A DNA stretch of 64,000 nt from Hyposmocoma kahamanoa (GCF_003589595.1 NW_020654080.1:4600347-4664346); one strand, 5' to 3'. Positions 20,352-29,906 are shown, counted from the stretch's first letter. A program made the numbers and translations. The notes: generated from the sequence alone by a model not told the origin.

Positions 20352-20465
20352 TATTGAATTGATATTCAATTATTTTTTGTGAAATTACTCCACTAGTTTG
20401 TTATAATTATTAATACAAAGATCTGAGTGTTCGATCTTTGTATTAATAATTATAACAAACTAATA
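20352..20465. mobile_element. S2 tail as a perfect hairpin
   Basis: Only S2 tail sequence is present. 20394-20423 and 20433-20462 are perfectly complementary over 30 nt, with the 9-nt spacer tgagtgttc, itself S2 sequence. The left side continues outward into the rest of the S2 tail (caattattttttgtgaaatt). Confidence 0.85.
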
Positions 20466-20659
20466 AATAATCATTTACTTACACTTATTCTAATAAATAA
20501 ACAAATTAAAATAAGAATTTACCCAGTGCCAATTTTAATATTATTTATTAAGGCGAAGATACTTTCATCGTTTTTTTTTTTTCAATGCGACTTACACTTT
20601 CATCATCATAGACAAGCACTATATTTGTTCAAAGTGTAGTGTCCGTTTTAATGTTCTTA

Positions 20660-20968
20660 TGATATCTATATATATTCTTTATTGTACAAAGAAAAGACAC
20701 ATGAAACACACGTTACAATGGACATATACAAAGGTGAGCTTATCTCTATAAGAGATCTCTTCCAGCCAACCCTAGCCGTGGTGCAAAAATGAAGTCTGCG
20801 GGACTAATTAATGTACAACAAAATTTAAATTTAAATGTGAATAAAATATAAATGATAATAATATACATACTACAGATATATGCACATACATGAACTTTAT
20901 ATACATAAATACATACATAAGCAGAATATATATTATAATAACAGATCATTTGTTTACAAATATGTTAC
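20660..20968 (-). mobile_element. Lc LINE 3' UTR and tail
   Basis: Downstream of the Lc stop on the minus strand: an AT-rich stretch, then cacggctagggttggctgg, cacctttgtatatgtcc and gtacaataaagaatatatat at the 3' end, followed by a short (TA)n run. The 'ttgtacaataaa' ending resembles the ends of other insect LINEs. Confidence 0.7.
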
Positions 20969-21690
20969 CTATAAACTATCTAACGCGTTCGACAGGAAGT
21001 GCTCTTTTAATTTGTGTTTGAAAGATGCCACCGATGGACTATCACGAATGTTAGCAGGTAGTTTATTCCACATACGAGCTGCACTTACAGTAAAAGAATT
21101 GTGAAAGAATTTGGAGTTGGATTGGGGATATAAAAGTGTTCTAGTGTCACAGGTACGTTTTGGGCGGGAATTGGGGGATAAGGGGGAAAAACGGGAACAC
21201 AGATAATGAGGAAGCTGGGGGTAATTTAAAATTTTATAAAGAAGACAAAGAACGTGCATATCTCGGCGAAGTCGGATTGGGAGCCATTTCAATTTAGTCC
21301 GAAATTCAGAGATATGGTCATATTTACGTAAACCAAATATGAAACGGATTGCCAGATTTTGTAGGCGCTCTAGTTTGTTAAGCAGCTCCTCAGTAACATC
21401 CAAATAACAAACATCGGCATAGTCGAGAAGACGGAGTAGTAGGGACTGAGCAAGCATAACCTTGGTGTTGAACGGTAAGAAGAATTGAAGCCGCTTGAGA
21501 GAATGATAGGAAAAGTGCATGCGTCGACTAACCTCATTTACCTGTGGTCTCCAGGACAGTGTACGGTCGATTATCAGACCCAGGTTCTTTGTGTTTTCAG
21601 CATATGCAAGACTCACTCCATCATACGAGACCTTGGGGAGATTATTAATGTCCAACCTGCAGTAAAGTCTGTTGCTATCTATATCTATAT
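20969..21690 (-). pseudogene. Lc LINE reverse transcriptase C-terminal part
   Basis: An open frame of roughly 240 codons on the minus strand. It contains VSYDGVSLAYAENTKNLGLI (the post-palm 'thumb' segment of LINE RTs), LLLRLLDYADVCYLDVTEEL, KLERLQNLAIRFIFGLRKYD and near the end FTVSAARMWNKLPANIR followed by VASFKHKLKEHFL. These are C-terminal blocks of CR1/jockey-group LINE RTs. The fingers, the FADD catalytic site and the endonuclease are missing, so the copy is 5' truncated. The frame appears to begin at a gatatagatata run (about 21680-21695), probably the truncation junction; upstream codons to 21727 are not convincing. No frameshift within the frame, so the insertion may be fairly recent. 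Confidence 0.82.
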
Positions 21691-21926
21691 CTGTGTGGTC
21701 ATAGAGCTGAATGACCTCGACGTGCACGTGATGGTGAAGCCTGCGTTGGTGAGTTTCAGCGTACTCTATCTAGGCTACGAATTCCATTTCAAAGTCTCGA
21801 TGGAGGTCTTCGTAGATACCAAGTTCACATGTTTCCTAAGAACTTTATTGTGGTTGAAAAATTCTACGTTGGCCTTTAAAGTGCATCCCCAGGACCGTAT
21901 ATCATAGGTTCAGACTGGCATTAGGA

Positions 21927-21962
21927 CTTCCCTAAACAATAATCATTTATTGTTTAGGGAAG
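21927..21962. repeat. Perfect 16-bp hairpin
   Basis: CTTCCCTAAACAATAA (21927-21942) and its exact complement (21947-21962) with the 4-nt loop TCAT. It stands immediately before the La coding sequence at 21965. Confidence 0.85.
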
Positions 21963-21964
21963 GG

Positions 21965-22058
21965 TTCTGGCCAGCAGATTAAGCTCCGCTGCATACGCAG
22001 TCCGCAGAATACGTGAGCTTACCGATGTTAGTACTGCTAGACTAGTTTACTTTAGTTA
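21965..22058 (+). pseudogene. La LINE RT fragment before the gap
   Basis: The frame reads LASRLSSAAYAVRRIRELTD followed by VSTARLVYFSY and runs into the N-gap. This is the region just upstream of the WGKAAD block in jockey/CR1-group RTs; the 41990-41340 copy shows the next block. After the gap, the same element's C-terminus continues at 22461. Together the two pieces are one La copy whose middle is unsequenced. Confidence 0.75.
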
Positions 22059-22458
22059 NNNNNNNNNNNNNNNNNNNNNNNNNNNNNNNNNNNNNNNNNN
22101 NNNNNNNNNNNNNNNNNNNNNNNNNNNNNNNNNNNNNNNNNNNNNNNNNNNNNNNNNNNNNNNNNNNNNNNNNNNNNNNNNNNNNNNNNNNNNNNNNNNN
22201 NNNNNNNNNNNNNNNNNNNNNNNNNNNNNNNNNNNNNNNNNNNNNNNNNNNNNNNNNNNNNNNNNNNNNNNNNNNNNNNNNNNNNNNNNNNNNNNNNNNN
22301 NNNNNNNNNNNNNNNNNNNNNNNNNNNNNNNNNNNNNNNNNNNNNNNNNNNNNNNNNNNNNNNNNNNNNNNNNNNNNNNNNNNNNNNNNNNNNNNNNNNN
22401 NNNNNNNNNNNNNNNNNNNNNNNNNNNNNNNNNNNNNNNNNNNNNNNNNNNNNNNNNN
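22059..22458. other. Assembly gap, 400 N
   Basis: Exactly 400 N. ORF calls across it are artefacts. Flanking La sequence implies that the missing DNA includes La coding sequence. Confidence 0.98.
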
Positions 22459-22640
22459 CTTTTATGGGGAACTGTATACGTTTTTACAATAAGATTCCGG
22501 AGCATCTATTAAGTTTATCATTTCCTAAGTTTAAAAACTACATTAAAAATATTTTGATCGAAAAATCATATTACAAAATTGAAGACTACATATTAGATAA
22601 AGATGTATGCAAAGACGACATGGCTCCAGAATAGAGCGTC
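22459..22640 (+). pseudogene. La LINE RT C-terminus after the gap
   Basis: In-frame sequence from 22461 reads FMGNCIRFYNKIPEHLLSLS, then KFKNYIKNILIEKSYYKIED and ends DDMAPE before TAG at 22632-22634. It is the best preserved La C-terminus here; the 2361-2764 and 41340-41990 copies show the same order of blocks with damage. Residues before the gap (21965-22058) belong to the same frame type. Confidence 0.8.
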
Positions 22641-23290
22641 ACTAATAGTTTTTTATTCTGGTTTTTAGCAAATATTTGTTATCCTCAGCCATTTAACTTT
22701 GGACGTGATAACATCGTCACCTGTTACACAATGTGTATTCTAATTTATAGACGTAATTCTGTATGTTTACTTAGTCGACCTCTCGCAGATACAGTTAGAA
22801 ATACATTCTTGTTGGCGAGTGTGCCGGCGCACTCCCGTCATAAAGGCCTCGCGGTGTACGCCAAAGAATGCACATGCGACCTTAACGTTTGTTTTATGTC
22901 TTAGTAAAAATTCCAAGAGTTACTCCAAATTGCCCAACTTCCAGTTTGTTTTTATAATGACAATAATTATTTAAACTGTTTTCGAACATTTTGTCAATGA
23001 TGTATTGTTTTCTTTTTAACTTTTTTTTTTGTGAAATAACACCTGTCCTTTTGTTTTGCAATTGTTTGATTATGTGGTTCAAGACGTATGTTGGTTTTTA
23101 ATTACATGGTTTTGAACTTTTGTAGGGCGATACTATACAGTTCCGACTATAAATAAAACAAGACTGACTATAAGGGAAGGTGTGCGAGCAGGTTTCAAAG
23201 AGATCCTAGATATTTGTTAAAGAAGGACATTTTTTAACATCGTCATTATCATTAAACCAACATACACATTTTAGCAACATATATATTTTT
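22641..23290. other. Possible La 3' flank, then unassigned
   Basis: No B1, S or M copy found. 22820-22865 is locally GC-richer (gtgtgccggcgcactcccg). 22894-23082 is a short ORF without motifs. Confidence 0.4.
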
Positions 23291-23510
23291 AGTAGCAGTA
23301 CAGCTCCTTGTGAAAGCTTTACCTATTTCTGCCGCCAAGCAGTAATGTGAGCGATCCGGTTTTGAAGGGTAAGGGTGCTTGGTGAAATTACAGGCACTGG
23401 GGACTTGTCTCAGGGTGACAGGTGCAACTGCAATGCTCATATCTTTGCGATGAGCTTACTATCAGGCGCATGACTTGTTTGTCCCGTCACTTGATATAAT
23501 AAACAAAAAA
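23291..23510 (+). mobile_element. B1 repeat, internally shortened
   Basis: agtagcagtacagctccttg, cctatttctgccgccaagca, gatccggttttgaagggtaa, acttgtctcagggtgacagg and cacttgatataataaacaaa in order; the gagttcgtccagg block is deleted. Confidence 0.8.
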
Positions 23511-23544
23511 TACGTCATACGTACCTCCACATTCTTAGTGTGAA

Positions 23545-23690
23545 CGGCCACGGAGTAGAATTCCCTGCCTGCAGACAAACTTATTCCATAGCACAAACGC
23601 ATAACTTGAGCCGTTTCAAGGCGAGAGTGAATATACATTATTCAGGTGCGCAGACTTCATCGTCACTTTCCTGATGGAAATATATATATA
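23545..23690 (+). mobile_element. Lb LINE 3' remnant
   Basis: gtagaattccctgcctgcag, gtttcaaggcgagagtgaat, then caggtgcgcagacttcatcg and cactttcctgatggaaat parallel the Lb copy at 27945-28030 and 28335-28385. Frameshifted; no ORF remains. Confidence 0.6.
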
Positions 23691-23701
23691 TATATAGATA
23701 T

Positions 23702-23905
23702 ACTACCAATGCGCCAGTTACCCTGAGATATAAGTTATATCTAGATATAACTTTGCCTCAGGGTGACTGGCGCATTGGTAGTGCCTCTTAGATCTTTATG
23801 ATTTAAAATTCTGAGTGGCAACTGCAACTGTTGGCTAGCCCTGCCGCTGACCACCAGGCGCAAGACTTGTTCCTTCCGTCACTTGATAAAATAAAGTAAA
23901 AAAAG
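23702..23905 (+). mobile_element. B1 repeat beginning with a long hairpin
   Basis: 23702-23727 and 23757-23782 are complementary in 25 of 26 positions; between them lies the perfect 22-nt palindrome at 23732-23753. The right arm is ordinary B1 (cagggtgactggcgc...), so the left arm is an inverted copy of it. The B1 body then continues to cacttgataaaataaagtaa. Confidence 0.82.
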
Positions 23906-23935
23906 ACTCTATCAGTCGTTATTGACCATTGTCAG

Positions 23936-23975
23936 CTGTGATCATGGTATCTGTAAAGTGCTCGACTCGTTGCAC
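23936..23975 (+). repeat. H repeat fragment
   Basis: gatcatggtatctgtaaag and cgactcgttg resemble the gaccatggtacctgtaaagg and gaaacgttg part of H at 24896. Confidence 0.4.
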
Positions 23976-24036
23976 ATTGGGGTAAATGGTCGATCTGCCT
24001 GGCCAAAATTATTTTTTAAGTGAAACTGGTGAAACT

Positions 24037-24116
24037 ATTTTCACCAGCACCCATCAAAACCGCAACGCAGTAATGCTCACATTACCTGATTGACGCCAGA
24101 AATAGGTAACGTTTTG
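24037..24116 (-). mobile_element. B1 repeat fragment
   Basis: tttcaccagcacccatcaaa, cgcagtaatgctcacattac and cgccagaaataggtaacg match the B1 hairpin region reversed. Confidence 0.6.
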
Positions 24117-24431
24117 TATTTGCATCCATACAATTGGTCTCGACAAACTAGCAATTCGTCGCACACTGTTTTGTATATAGGTTTTTTAAATTTTAATGTA
24201 AGTTTTATCAAGTATTACATTAAAACCTCTCACATATAAAATTGTCGTCATATTTAGATAAATTAGTGTAAGAAAATATTGCTCACGAATCGATTATCGA
24301 TATTTATATCCTTATTCAATTAAAATAACGTGTTTGTGACCAAAAACAAGTTTATAACAATTTATCAGTCTGTAGTGAATTGGAATGGATAATTTAAATC
24401 TTGAATTATTGTGTTTTGCATGCGTATTGGT

Positions 24432-24498
24432 GTTGACAACCTCGGTGGCCTTAGATGAGAATGTCCTGGGTTCCATTCCCGGTTGGACCAATTTGGAT
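24432..24498 (+). mobile_element. S3 SINE head
   Basis: tgacaacctcggtggcctta, cctgggttccattcccgg and ttggaccaatttgga. The B box carries a t-to-c change (ggttccattcc). It is followed directly by B1. Confidence 0.55.
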
Positions 24499-24502
24499 CA
24501 GT

Positions 24503-24656
24503 ATTTTTTTTTATAATATCAAGTGACGGGACGAACAAGTCGTGCGCATGATTACAAGCTACTCGCCTGTCCACAACAGTTGCAGAGCCACTCAGAAACA
24601 CAAACATCTGAAGGACACTGCCACTCCGCCCGTCACCCTGAGACATAAAGTTGATT
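24503..24656 (-). mobile_element. B1 repeat, 3' half
   Basis: tataatatcaagtgacggga, gaacaagtcgtgcgcatgat, actcgcctgtccacaaca and cgtcaccctgagacataaag. H follows at 24661. Confidence 0.75.
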
Positions 24657-24660
24657 GGTC

Positions 24661-24725
24661 TCCGATAAGCGATTTAAATTCATGGTCACGGTTGACTGAG
24701 ATGGTACAGTCATCAACCAATTATG
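24661..24725 (-). repeat. H repeat, terminal part
   Basis: gatttaaattcatggtcacg, gttgactgagatggtacagt and catcaaccaattatg match the end of the copy at 63865-64000. Confidence 0.6.
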
Positions 24726-24895
24726 TCTAATATTAATGCAAACCACCCTATTTTTCACTATAGTTACAAAAGTTATGAATTCAATACCTTATTTTTAATT
24801 TTACAATGAAACATTCCAATTTACGCTACGTTATTTTACTTTAACAATTTGAATTTTTATTAAGTTAAATTTATTATCAATTAAAAATTAAATTT

Positions 24896-25010
24896 ACGTG
24901 ACCATGGTACCTGTAAAGGACCCGAAACGTTGATTGTTTGAAAAAACAAATATACGCGATTTAAATATGGAAAAATAGTTTCATTTCCTATGTGTAACAA
25001 TCGCGAAAAC
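24896..25010 (+). repeat. H repeat copy
   Basis: gtgaccatggtacctgtaaa, ggacccgaaacgttgattg, aaacaaatatacgcgattta and aatagtttcatttcctatg. Reverse orientation to the 63865 copy; also at 35414. Class unknown. Confidence 0.6.
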
Positions 25011-25204
25011 GAACTCGAGAAAACTGAAAATTTATTCAAATAAGACTTCCGTGATATCGAACACCACCACGGGTAATATTATTGGTGCGACTATATTTTT
25101 CGGGGATTTTAGAGAATTTGCACGAAAGAACGACACAACCGTACCATTCAAAGCGAAAATGGCGGATTGAGCTCAGATAAGTCTTACAAGACCTATAGTT
25201 GGCA

Positions 25205-25400
25205 AGTGTCAGACGCTAACTAACTACTTCTACTGTATTTATTGTTCTGTGGATACACACATTCTTAAACCTCTGTCTGTCAATTTCATGCAACTGTGTC
25301 AAAAAATCGCACATGAACAGATTGAAGAGCCACGGCGATATTCCACATCCCTGTCTGACATAGAGAAACGCCGAACCAGGAAGTGTGTGCTCCGTTGACG
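25205..25400 (-). pseudogene. LINE RT palm fragment (Lf)
   Basis: On the minus strand from about 25398 the frame reads TEHTLPGSAFLYVRQGCGIS, PWLFNLFMCDFLTQLHEI and continues to about 25250. The RQGCxxSPWLFNxF block is motif B of non-LTR reverse transcriptases, which lies between catalytic motif A and the xADD box. The following residues in an intact enzyme would lead to the xADD motif; here the match fades. It is a fragment with no partner of the same family elsewhere in the window, and may belong to RTE or CR1 type. Confidence 0.7.
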
Positions 25401-25692
25401 TAAACCTTTTAAAATTTAGTAATAATCGTCGGTTTCTTACAAAAAGATGCTAGAACAGATAAGAACTAACTCTCGTAGATGTCATAAAACATCGAGTCTT
25501 TGAAGAGGTCCACTGGATCTCGAATCTTGGAGATCAGAGTTGTTACTTACAAGTTCAGTTTTATGACTTTTTAAGTGGCCATTACTGGAATGGAAGGCCA
25601 AACTTAATGTCTTTATGTTGAAGCAGTAAGTGCTCACTGTAATGCCCGTGCTTTGTTTAGACTTTGATCCACAAACTAACAGACAAATAGTG

Positions 25693-26053
25693 ATTTTTTT
25701 TACGACAACAAGTAACAGGACGAATAAGTCATGTACCTGTTGTTATGCAATAAGCCTATCCAAAGTACTTACAATGCCACTCTGAGGTTTAAATCGCAAA
25801 GATCCTAGGAACACTGCCACCGCGCCTGTCACCCTGAGACATTAGTTCATAAGTCCCATGTGCCTGCAATTTCTTCAGCACTCTTCAAAACCGGAACATC
25901 GTAAGGCTCATTTTATTGATTCTTTTTATTTTATTTATACATTTTAGGAAAATTCACGGACAAATAATACAATTATAGTATACTTTGGCGGCAGAAATGA
26001 GTAAGGCAATACTTCCCTGGACGAACTCTTTCACATAGCGCATTACTGCTACT
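25693..26053 (-). mobile_element. B1 repeat interrupted by about 70 bp
   Basis: 25693-25912 is the 3' two thirds and 25983-26053 the 5' end (ggcggcagaaatgagtaagg, cgaactctttcacatagcg). The insert between (about 25913-25982, cattttaggaaaattcacgg) falls exactly where the B1 internal hairpin normally sits. Confidence 0.7.
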
Positions 26054-26564
26054 GAAGGAGCGTGTCACGTGGTCGAACTAATTAGATAAGATCTCCTTGT
26101 ACGTGTTTTTAATCAACGGGTTTAAGCCACAGTTGGTCCATCGCGCCTTAGACCAACTTCACTTCAAAGGCCTAAAAATTTAGAGCTCGTATTATCGTGC
26201 CATAAAATGAACAGGAGACAAAGGGCAATCAAAATTATTTTTTTTAATGTTGACTCCATAATTGGCAATTGCGAAGCATATCAATTTGCGAAGGCAATAG
26301 AATGCGATCCCCGGTTTCCTGTATCATTGACGATTCCAAACCTTATAGATAATAATTCTTAGATTCACGTAAATTGTATGGCAAATGAGCGTCATTAATG
26401 CACGTTAGTATGTTATTATATTTTATGATATACAAATTATCGGGATAATAACGGGTTGGCGCCGGAGGTGTTAAGTGTATATGTATACATATATATACAT
26501 ATTTAATTATTTTTTCTTCAAATGCCTCATTTTCATGGTCTTAACACAACACAACTCAATTATG
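26054..26564. other. No recognisable feature
   Basis: AT-rich. A short (ta)n-like run atgtatacatatatatacat lies near 26480. No coding signal. Confidence 0.45.
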
Positions 26565-26715
26565 TGGAATACTTAGTTGCGCATGCGCCTAATCCGTCGC
26601 GAACGTTGTAAACTTCCGATTAAAGTTCCGTTATAAAAGTTGCAAAATGCGCACGCGACTTCCGCTGTTGCGGAAGTAGAAGCGGAGGTATGTTGCATCT
26701 CTACTGTAGATTTGT
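26565..26715 (+). repeat. G repeat copy
   Basis: gaacgttgtaaacttccgat, agttccgttataaaagttgc and a run of degenerate ggaagt/ggaagc hexamers (cggaagtagaagcggagg). Shares these with 31500-31655. Confidence 0.5.
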
Positions 26716-26734
26716 TTCCTGAAGGCTATAACTT

Positions 26735-26795
26735 GAGTGTGCATGCTGCATCAACGACATTATCGTCACTTTCCATCCGATGAGATGGACGACAA
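26735..26795 (+). mobile_element. Lb LINE 3' UTR sliver
   Basis: gagtgtgcatgctgcatcaa, cgtcactttccatccgatga match the Lb tail at 28335-28385. The overlapping 68-codon ORF is unlikely to be real. Confidence 0.45.
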
Positions 26796-27286
26796 AAAAA
26801 AATGGAAAATACATTGTCAATTTAATGAATTTTTACGTAATTTAGATACAGAGCAATTCCAATTTGTAGAAATTCCAAATGTTAATTATTTAGCCTTCTC
26901 CAATACTTGTGTTTATTTTATTAGGTACATTTATTTACTTTAAACGAAAACATGCTGGAACTAAACCTACAACTAAACCGCGTTAGTTGAAATTCCAGTT
27001 AATAAGATAGTCTAAACGAGGGTTACGTGATTTTTAAAGTCCGAAATCTCCAAAAGGTTGTCGTGATGTTTAAACATTTTGCCGCTTAACGCTTCTCGTA
27101 TTGCAGTTACTTTACAAGAAATAGGTAATTCGATAGACACATTTAACCTCGTTCGTTACGTTATCATATTCCAGTTAAACGGGCCGTGGGAATAGGACCG
27201 AGATAATGGAATCGGAGCATTGTAAAAAAGACCGGTATATTAAGAGCCCTGTCTACTGGGAAAAATATCCTTTTATTATTTAAATT
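26796..27286. other. No recognisable feature
   Basis: AT-rich, moderate GC near 27175-27240 (aacgggccgtgggaatagg). No repeat found. Confidence 0.45.
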
Positions 27287-27287
27287 A

Positions 27288-27487
27288 TTTTTTTAATATA
27301 ATATCAGGTGACGGAACGAACAAGTCGTGCGCCTGATGGTAAGATACACGCCTGTCCACAAAAGTTGCAGTGCCACCCAGAGCTTTAAATCGCAAAGATC
27401 TGAGGGGCACTGCCACTGCGCCCGTCACCCTGAGACGTAAGTTGACAAGTCCCATGTGCCTGTAATTTCATGAGCATTACTGTGTTC
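27288..27487 (-). mobile_element. B1 repeat, 3' two thirds
   Basis: taatatcaggtgacggaacg, gtcgtgcgcctgatggtaag, gctttaaatcgcaaagatct, cgcccgtcaccctgagacg and gtgcctgtaatttcatgagc. It breaks at the internal hairpin. Confidence 0.8.
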
Positions 27488-27632
27488 TGGTTTTATATTA
27501 CTGCTACTACTAAAGCTAAATTTGAATTAACAACGCTTCTATTTAGATTCGGAAAATTTTTAAACAAAACTAAGTATAAAATAACAATTATCGTATATTA
27601 TTCTGCCCTTGTCATAACTACCACCACCACCT

Positions 27633-28031
27633 TTGGGATGGCTCTGCTACTTATCAACTGCCACTTTGGATTCAATTGACAACCGTGCCAAGAGGCTTAC
27701 AGGTGACTCGGTATTAGTGGAAGCGAAGCTGCAGGACCTTGAACACCGCCGTAAAGTTGCCTGCTTATCGGTATTTTACAGGATATATCACGGAAAGTGT
27801 GCGAGGGAATTACACGATTTAATTCCGCCCTCCCCTTTCCATCGCCGGGTGCTTAGGCGTAGGCTTGGGTTCCACCCCTATGTTGTGGATATTTCAAAGA
27901 TTCGCAAGAAGCGTTACGCTTCTACATTTATATGACGAACGGCTATGGAGTGGAATTCCCTGCCTGCAGGCTTGTTCCCTGAACGTTATAACTTGGGTCT
28001 TTTCAAGATGAGAGTGAATAGGCATTATTTA
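27633..28031 (+). pseudogene. Lb LINE RT C-terminus
   Basis: One frame runs from WLCYLSTATLDSIDNRAKRL through DLEHRRKVACLSVFYRIYHG, KCARELHDLIPPSPFHRR and FHPYVVDISKIRKKRYASTF, then a TGA (27933-27935), then in the same frame RTAMEWNSLPAGLFPERYN and LGLFKMRVNRHYL. The LxxRRxVxxLxxFYRIYHG and WNSLPxxxFP blocks are C-terminal features of jockey-group LINE RTs. A single nonsense codon separates the two halves, so damage is light. The catalytic domains are missing. The 3' part is interrupted by another LINE end at 28032 and resumes at 28335. Confidence 0.82.
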
Positions 28032-28334
28032 GAACAGAATAGAATATAATAGACATTTATTGGAACGCCACAACACACAGATACAAAAAAAAAATATTGA
28101 TACTACTTAGACAAGCAAAACAAAACAAAAAGACGTAATTAACAAAATTAAAATAAAATGAAATAAGACAATAACAAACAAAGAGCAAAACAGAAAAATA
28201 CTAAATATAACAACTACAAATGTTGTACTGTCATGTGTGCGGTTGTGGCGTACGCAAAAGGACTTCATTCAGCTTATGCCACAGCCGCAATTGACTGTGG
28301 CGCTGGTTTTCAATGGTAATGGTTTTCAAATTTA
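28032..28334 (-). mobile_element. LINE 3' end nested in Lb
   Basis: Read on the minus strand it ends ggcgttccaataaatgtcta, ttatattctattctg, a LINE-type tail with (TATTC)-like repeats. It carries an A-rich block and ccacagtcaattgcggctgt upstream. It splits the Lb element between cattattta and ggtgtgcatgctcc; aattta at the right junction may be part of a target duplication. Confidence 0.6.
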
Positions 28335-28440
28335 GGTGTGCATGCTCCATCGTCGACCTCATCGTCTCTTTCCATCAGGTGACATGGAGGTCAAATGCGC
28401 ACTAATATTTTATATAAAAAAAAACTAACGGATTTGCATT
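28335..28440 (+). mobile_element. Lb LINE 3' UTR, distal part
   Basis: ggtgtgcatgctccatcgtc, gacctcatcgtctctttcca, tcaggtgacatggaggtcaa and an A-rich end. It continues the Lb copy at 27633 after the nested insert; the uninterrupted order is seen at 23630-23690. Confidence 0.65.
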
Positions 28441-28831
28441 TTGGTAACTTCCGGGATTACACTTTCTTTATTATTTTTTTCTTTGAAAAATGTCAATTAC
28501 GCTGATTTTATTTAAGGCGAGGTATTTCAACGTGAGCCTACATTTTAGGAGGTGAGGTGTGGGGGGTTGCTCCTGGCGTCTCGCAATCTTAATACTTAAA
28601 ATTCAAAATTAATATGAATAAAATAAGAATAGGCGGAGAAAATTTGACACAGATGGCGACTGATGAGGCAGCGGGCGGCGCGCCGTGTGCAATTTGCAAA
28701 TTTTATCATAAATATGAATTGAACAACTAATAGGGCTACAGTTGAAAACCAAAATTTAGCAAGCGCTCTGTAGTACTTAAAGACAAATATCGCAATATAA
28801 AAATTATGTAAAAATATTTATATTAATTATT
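28441..28831. other. No gene; small GC-rich patch
   Basis: A gatgaggcagcgggcggcgc patch near 28660-28685 in AT-rich DNA. Nothing recurs. Confidence 0.45.
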
Positions 28832-28890
28832 TTTCTAAGTGTTCGATCTTTTATATTAATAATTATAAGAAACTAGTAGTGTAATTTCAA
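28832..28890 (+). mobile_element. S2 SINE tail
   Basis: tctaagtgttcgatctttta, taataattataagaaactag and tgtaatttcaat. It precedes a full S2 in the same orientation. Confidence 0.65.
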
Positions 28891-28904
28891 TTTAATTACA
28901 ATGA

Positions 28905-29237
28905 ATAGTGACATCTCTAGCCAGCGCCGGTAGCTGTAAAGGTACCTAACTGGGTGACGAAATATTTTCATACATTTCTCATAGAAGGCGCTACGGCTAA
29001 AAAGTCGTTGAAAACCTAATACAAAGATATGACAGCAAGCACATAGAAAAATTCGTGAGATCCGCTGGTGCGTTCTGTGGTTTAGTCGGCATAGCGTCTG
29101 GCACGGTTTACTCAAAGACGTCGGTTCGAATCGAAGGATTTTTTTCTAAATGTTCGATGTTTCTGTTAACAATTATAACAAATTAGTGGCGTAATTTCAC
29201 AAAAAAATAATTGATTATCAATTCAATACAAATTTAA
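28905..29237 (+). mobile_element. S2 SINE, full length
   Basis: The longest S2: 5' block agccagcgccggtagctgta and ggtgacgaaatattttcata, agaaggcgctacggctaaaa, head gtggtttagtcggcatagcg with tcggttcgaatcg, and tail ending taattgattatcaattcaat. The head is more diverged from a tRNA than in the 52060 copy. Confidence 0.8.
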
Positions 29238-29604
29238 TTACGTACAAAGTTAGATATGTTATCCTTAATAATTCTTTTTAAGCTTTTATTTTAACCTGTT
29301 TTCAGGATTTCGTATGATCGGATAAAGTACATCCTATTGTGTAACACATTAGCACATTCTTTAGACAATATCCTTAAGTGTATTGTACATTTTGTTTGTA
29401 AGGCCGTTATTTAGCAGTAAATACCTAAACAATTTGATCTAGCAAAATGGTTTTTCCGGCTTCTCCGATGACTCACCTTTTAAATAAAACTGAAACTAAA
29501 TACTATGTAAAATCCGCTTATAGCGAGTTTTGGATCTCGTTTGGCTGATTCCTGACAATAAGTTAATAAAACAATTTCCCTAAAAACTTTGATTACTTAA
29601 ATTA
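29238..29604. other. No recognisable feature
   Basis: AT-rich, no ORF or repeat partner found. Confidence 0.45.
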
Positions 29605-29906
29605 TGATTAGGAGAGCAGTTCCCATATCTTTCTACATTAATTTTGATTATAGTGACTTGGGGTATACGAGAAGGGCGCTATAAACTGTGCGCGCACAGG
29701 AACCTTACGAGTTCAGGTTCTGACCCCAGATCAGCCAATATGCAGGGTTGTCACAGTCCTCTGTCACTTGACTTCATCCGGCTCTTGAGAGGCTAGTGCC
29801 TCCGGTGAGCCGCCCTGGGTGCACGTATAGTACCCTCCCTATTTTCCAGATAGATGCCGGAGCTGTAGGCACGCTTACTTCCCATTGCTGTGATTAGGAG
29901 AGCAGT
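29605..29906. mobile_element. 270-bp insertion with 16-bp TSD, unknown type
   Basis: TGATTAGGAGAGCAGT occurs at 29605-29620 and, identical, at 29891-29906. The enclosed 270 bp is GC-richer than its surroundings (gtgcgcgcacaggaacc, ggctcttgagaggctagtg, gagccgccctgggtgcacg). A long perfect duplication of this size is typical of target-primed reverse transcription, so a SINE, a LINE 3' end or a retroposed RNA is likely. I do not recognise the sequence and see no second copy. Confidence 0.75.

Noticed and set aside
22056..22505. 149-codon ORF
   Set aside because: It is an ORF through 400 N; an artefact of the gap.
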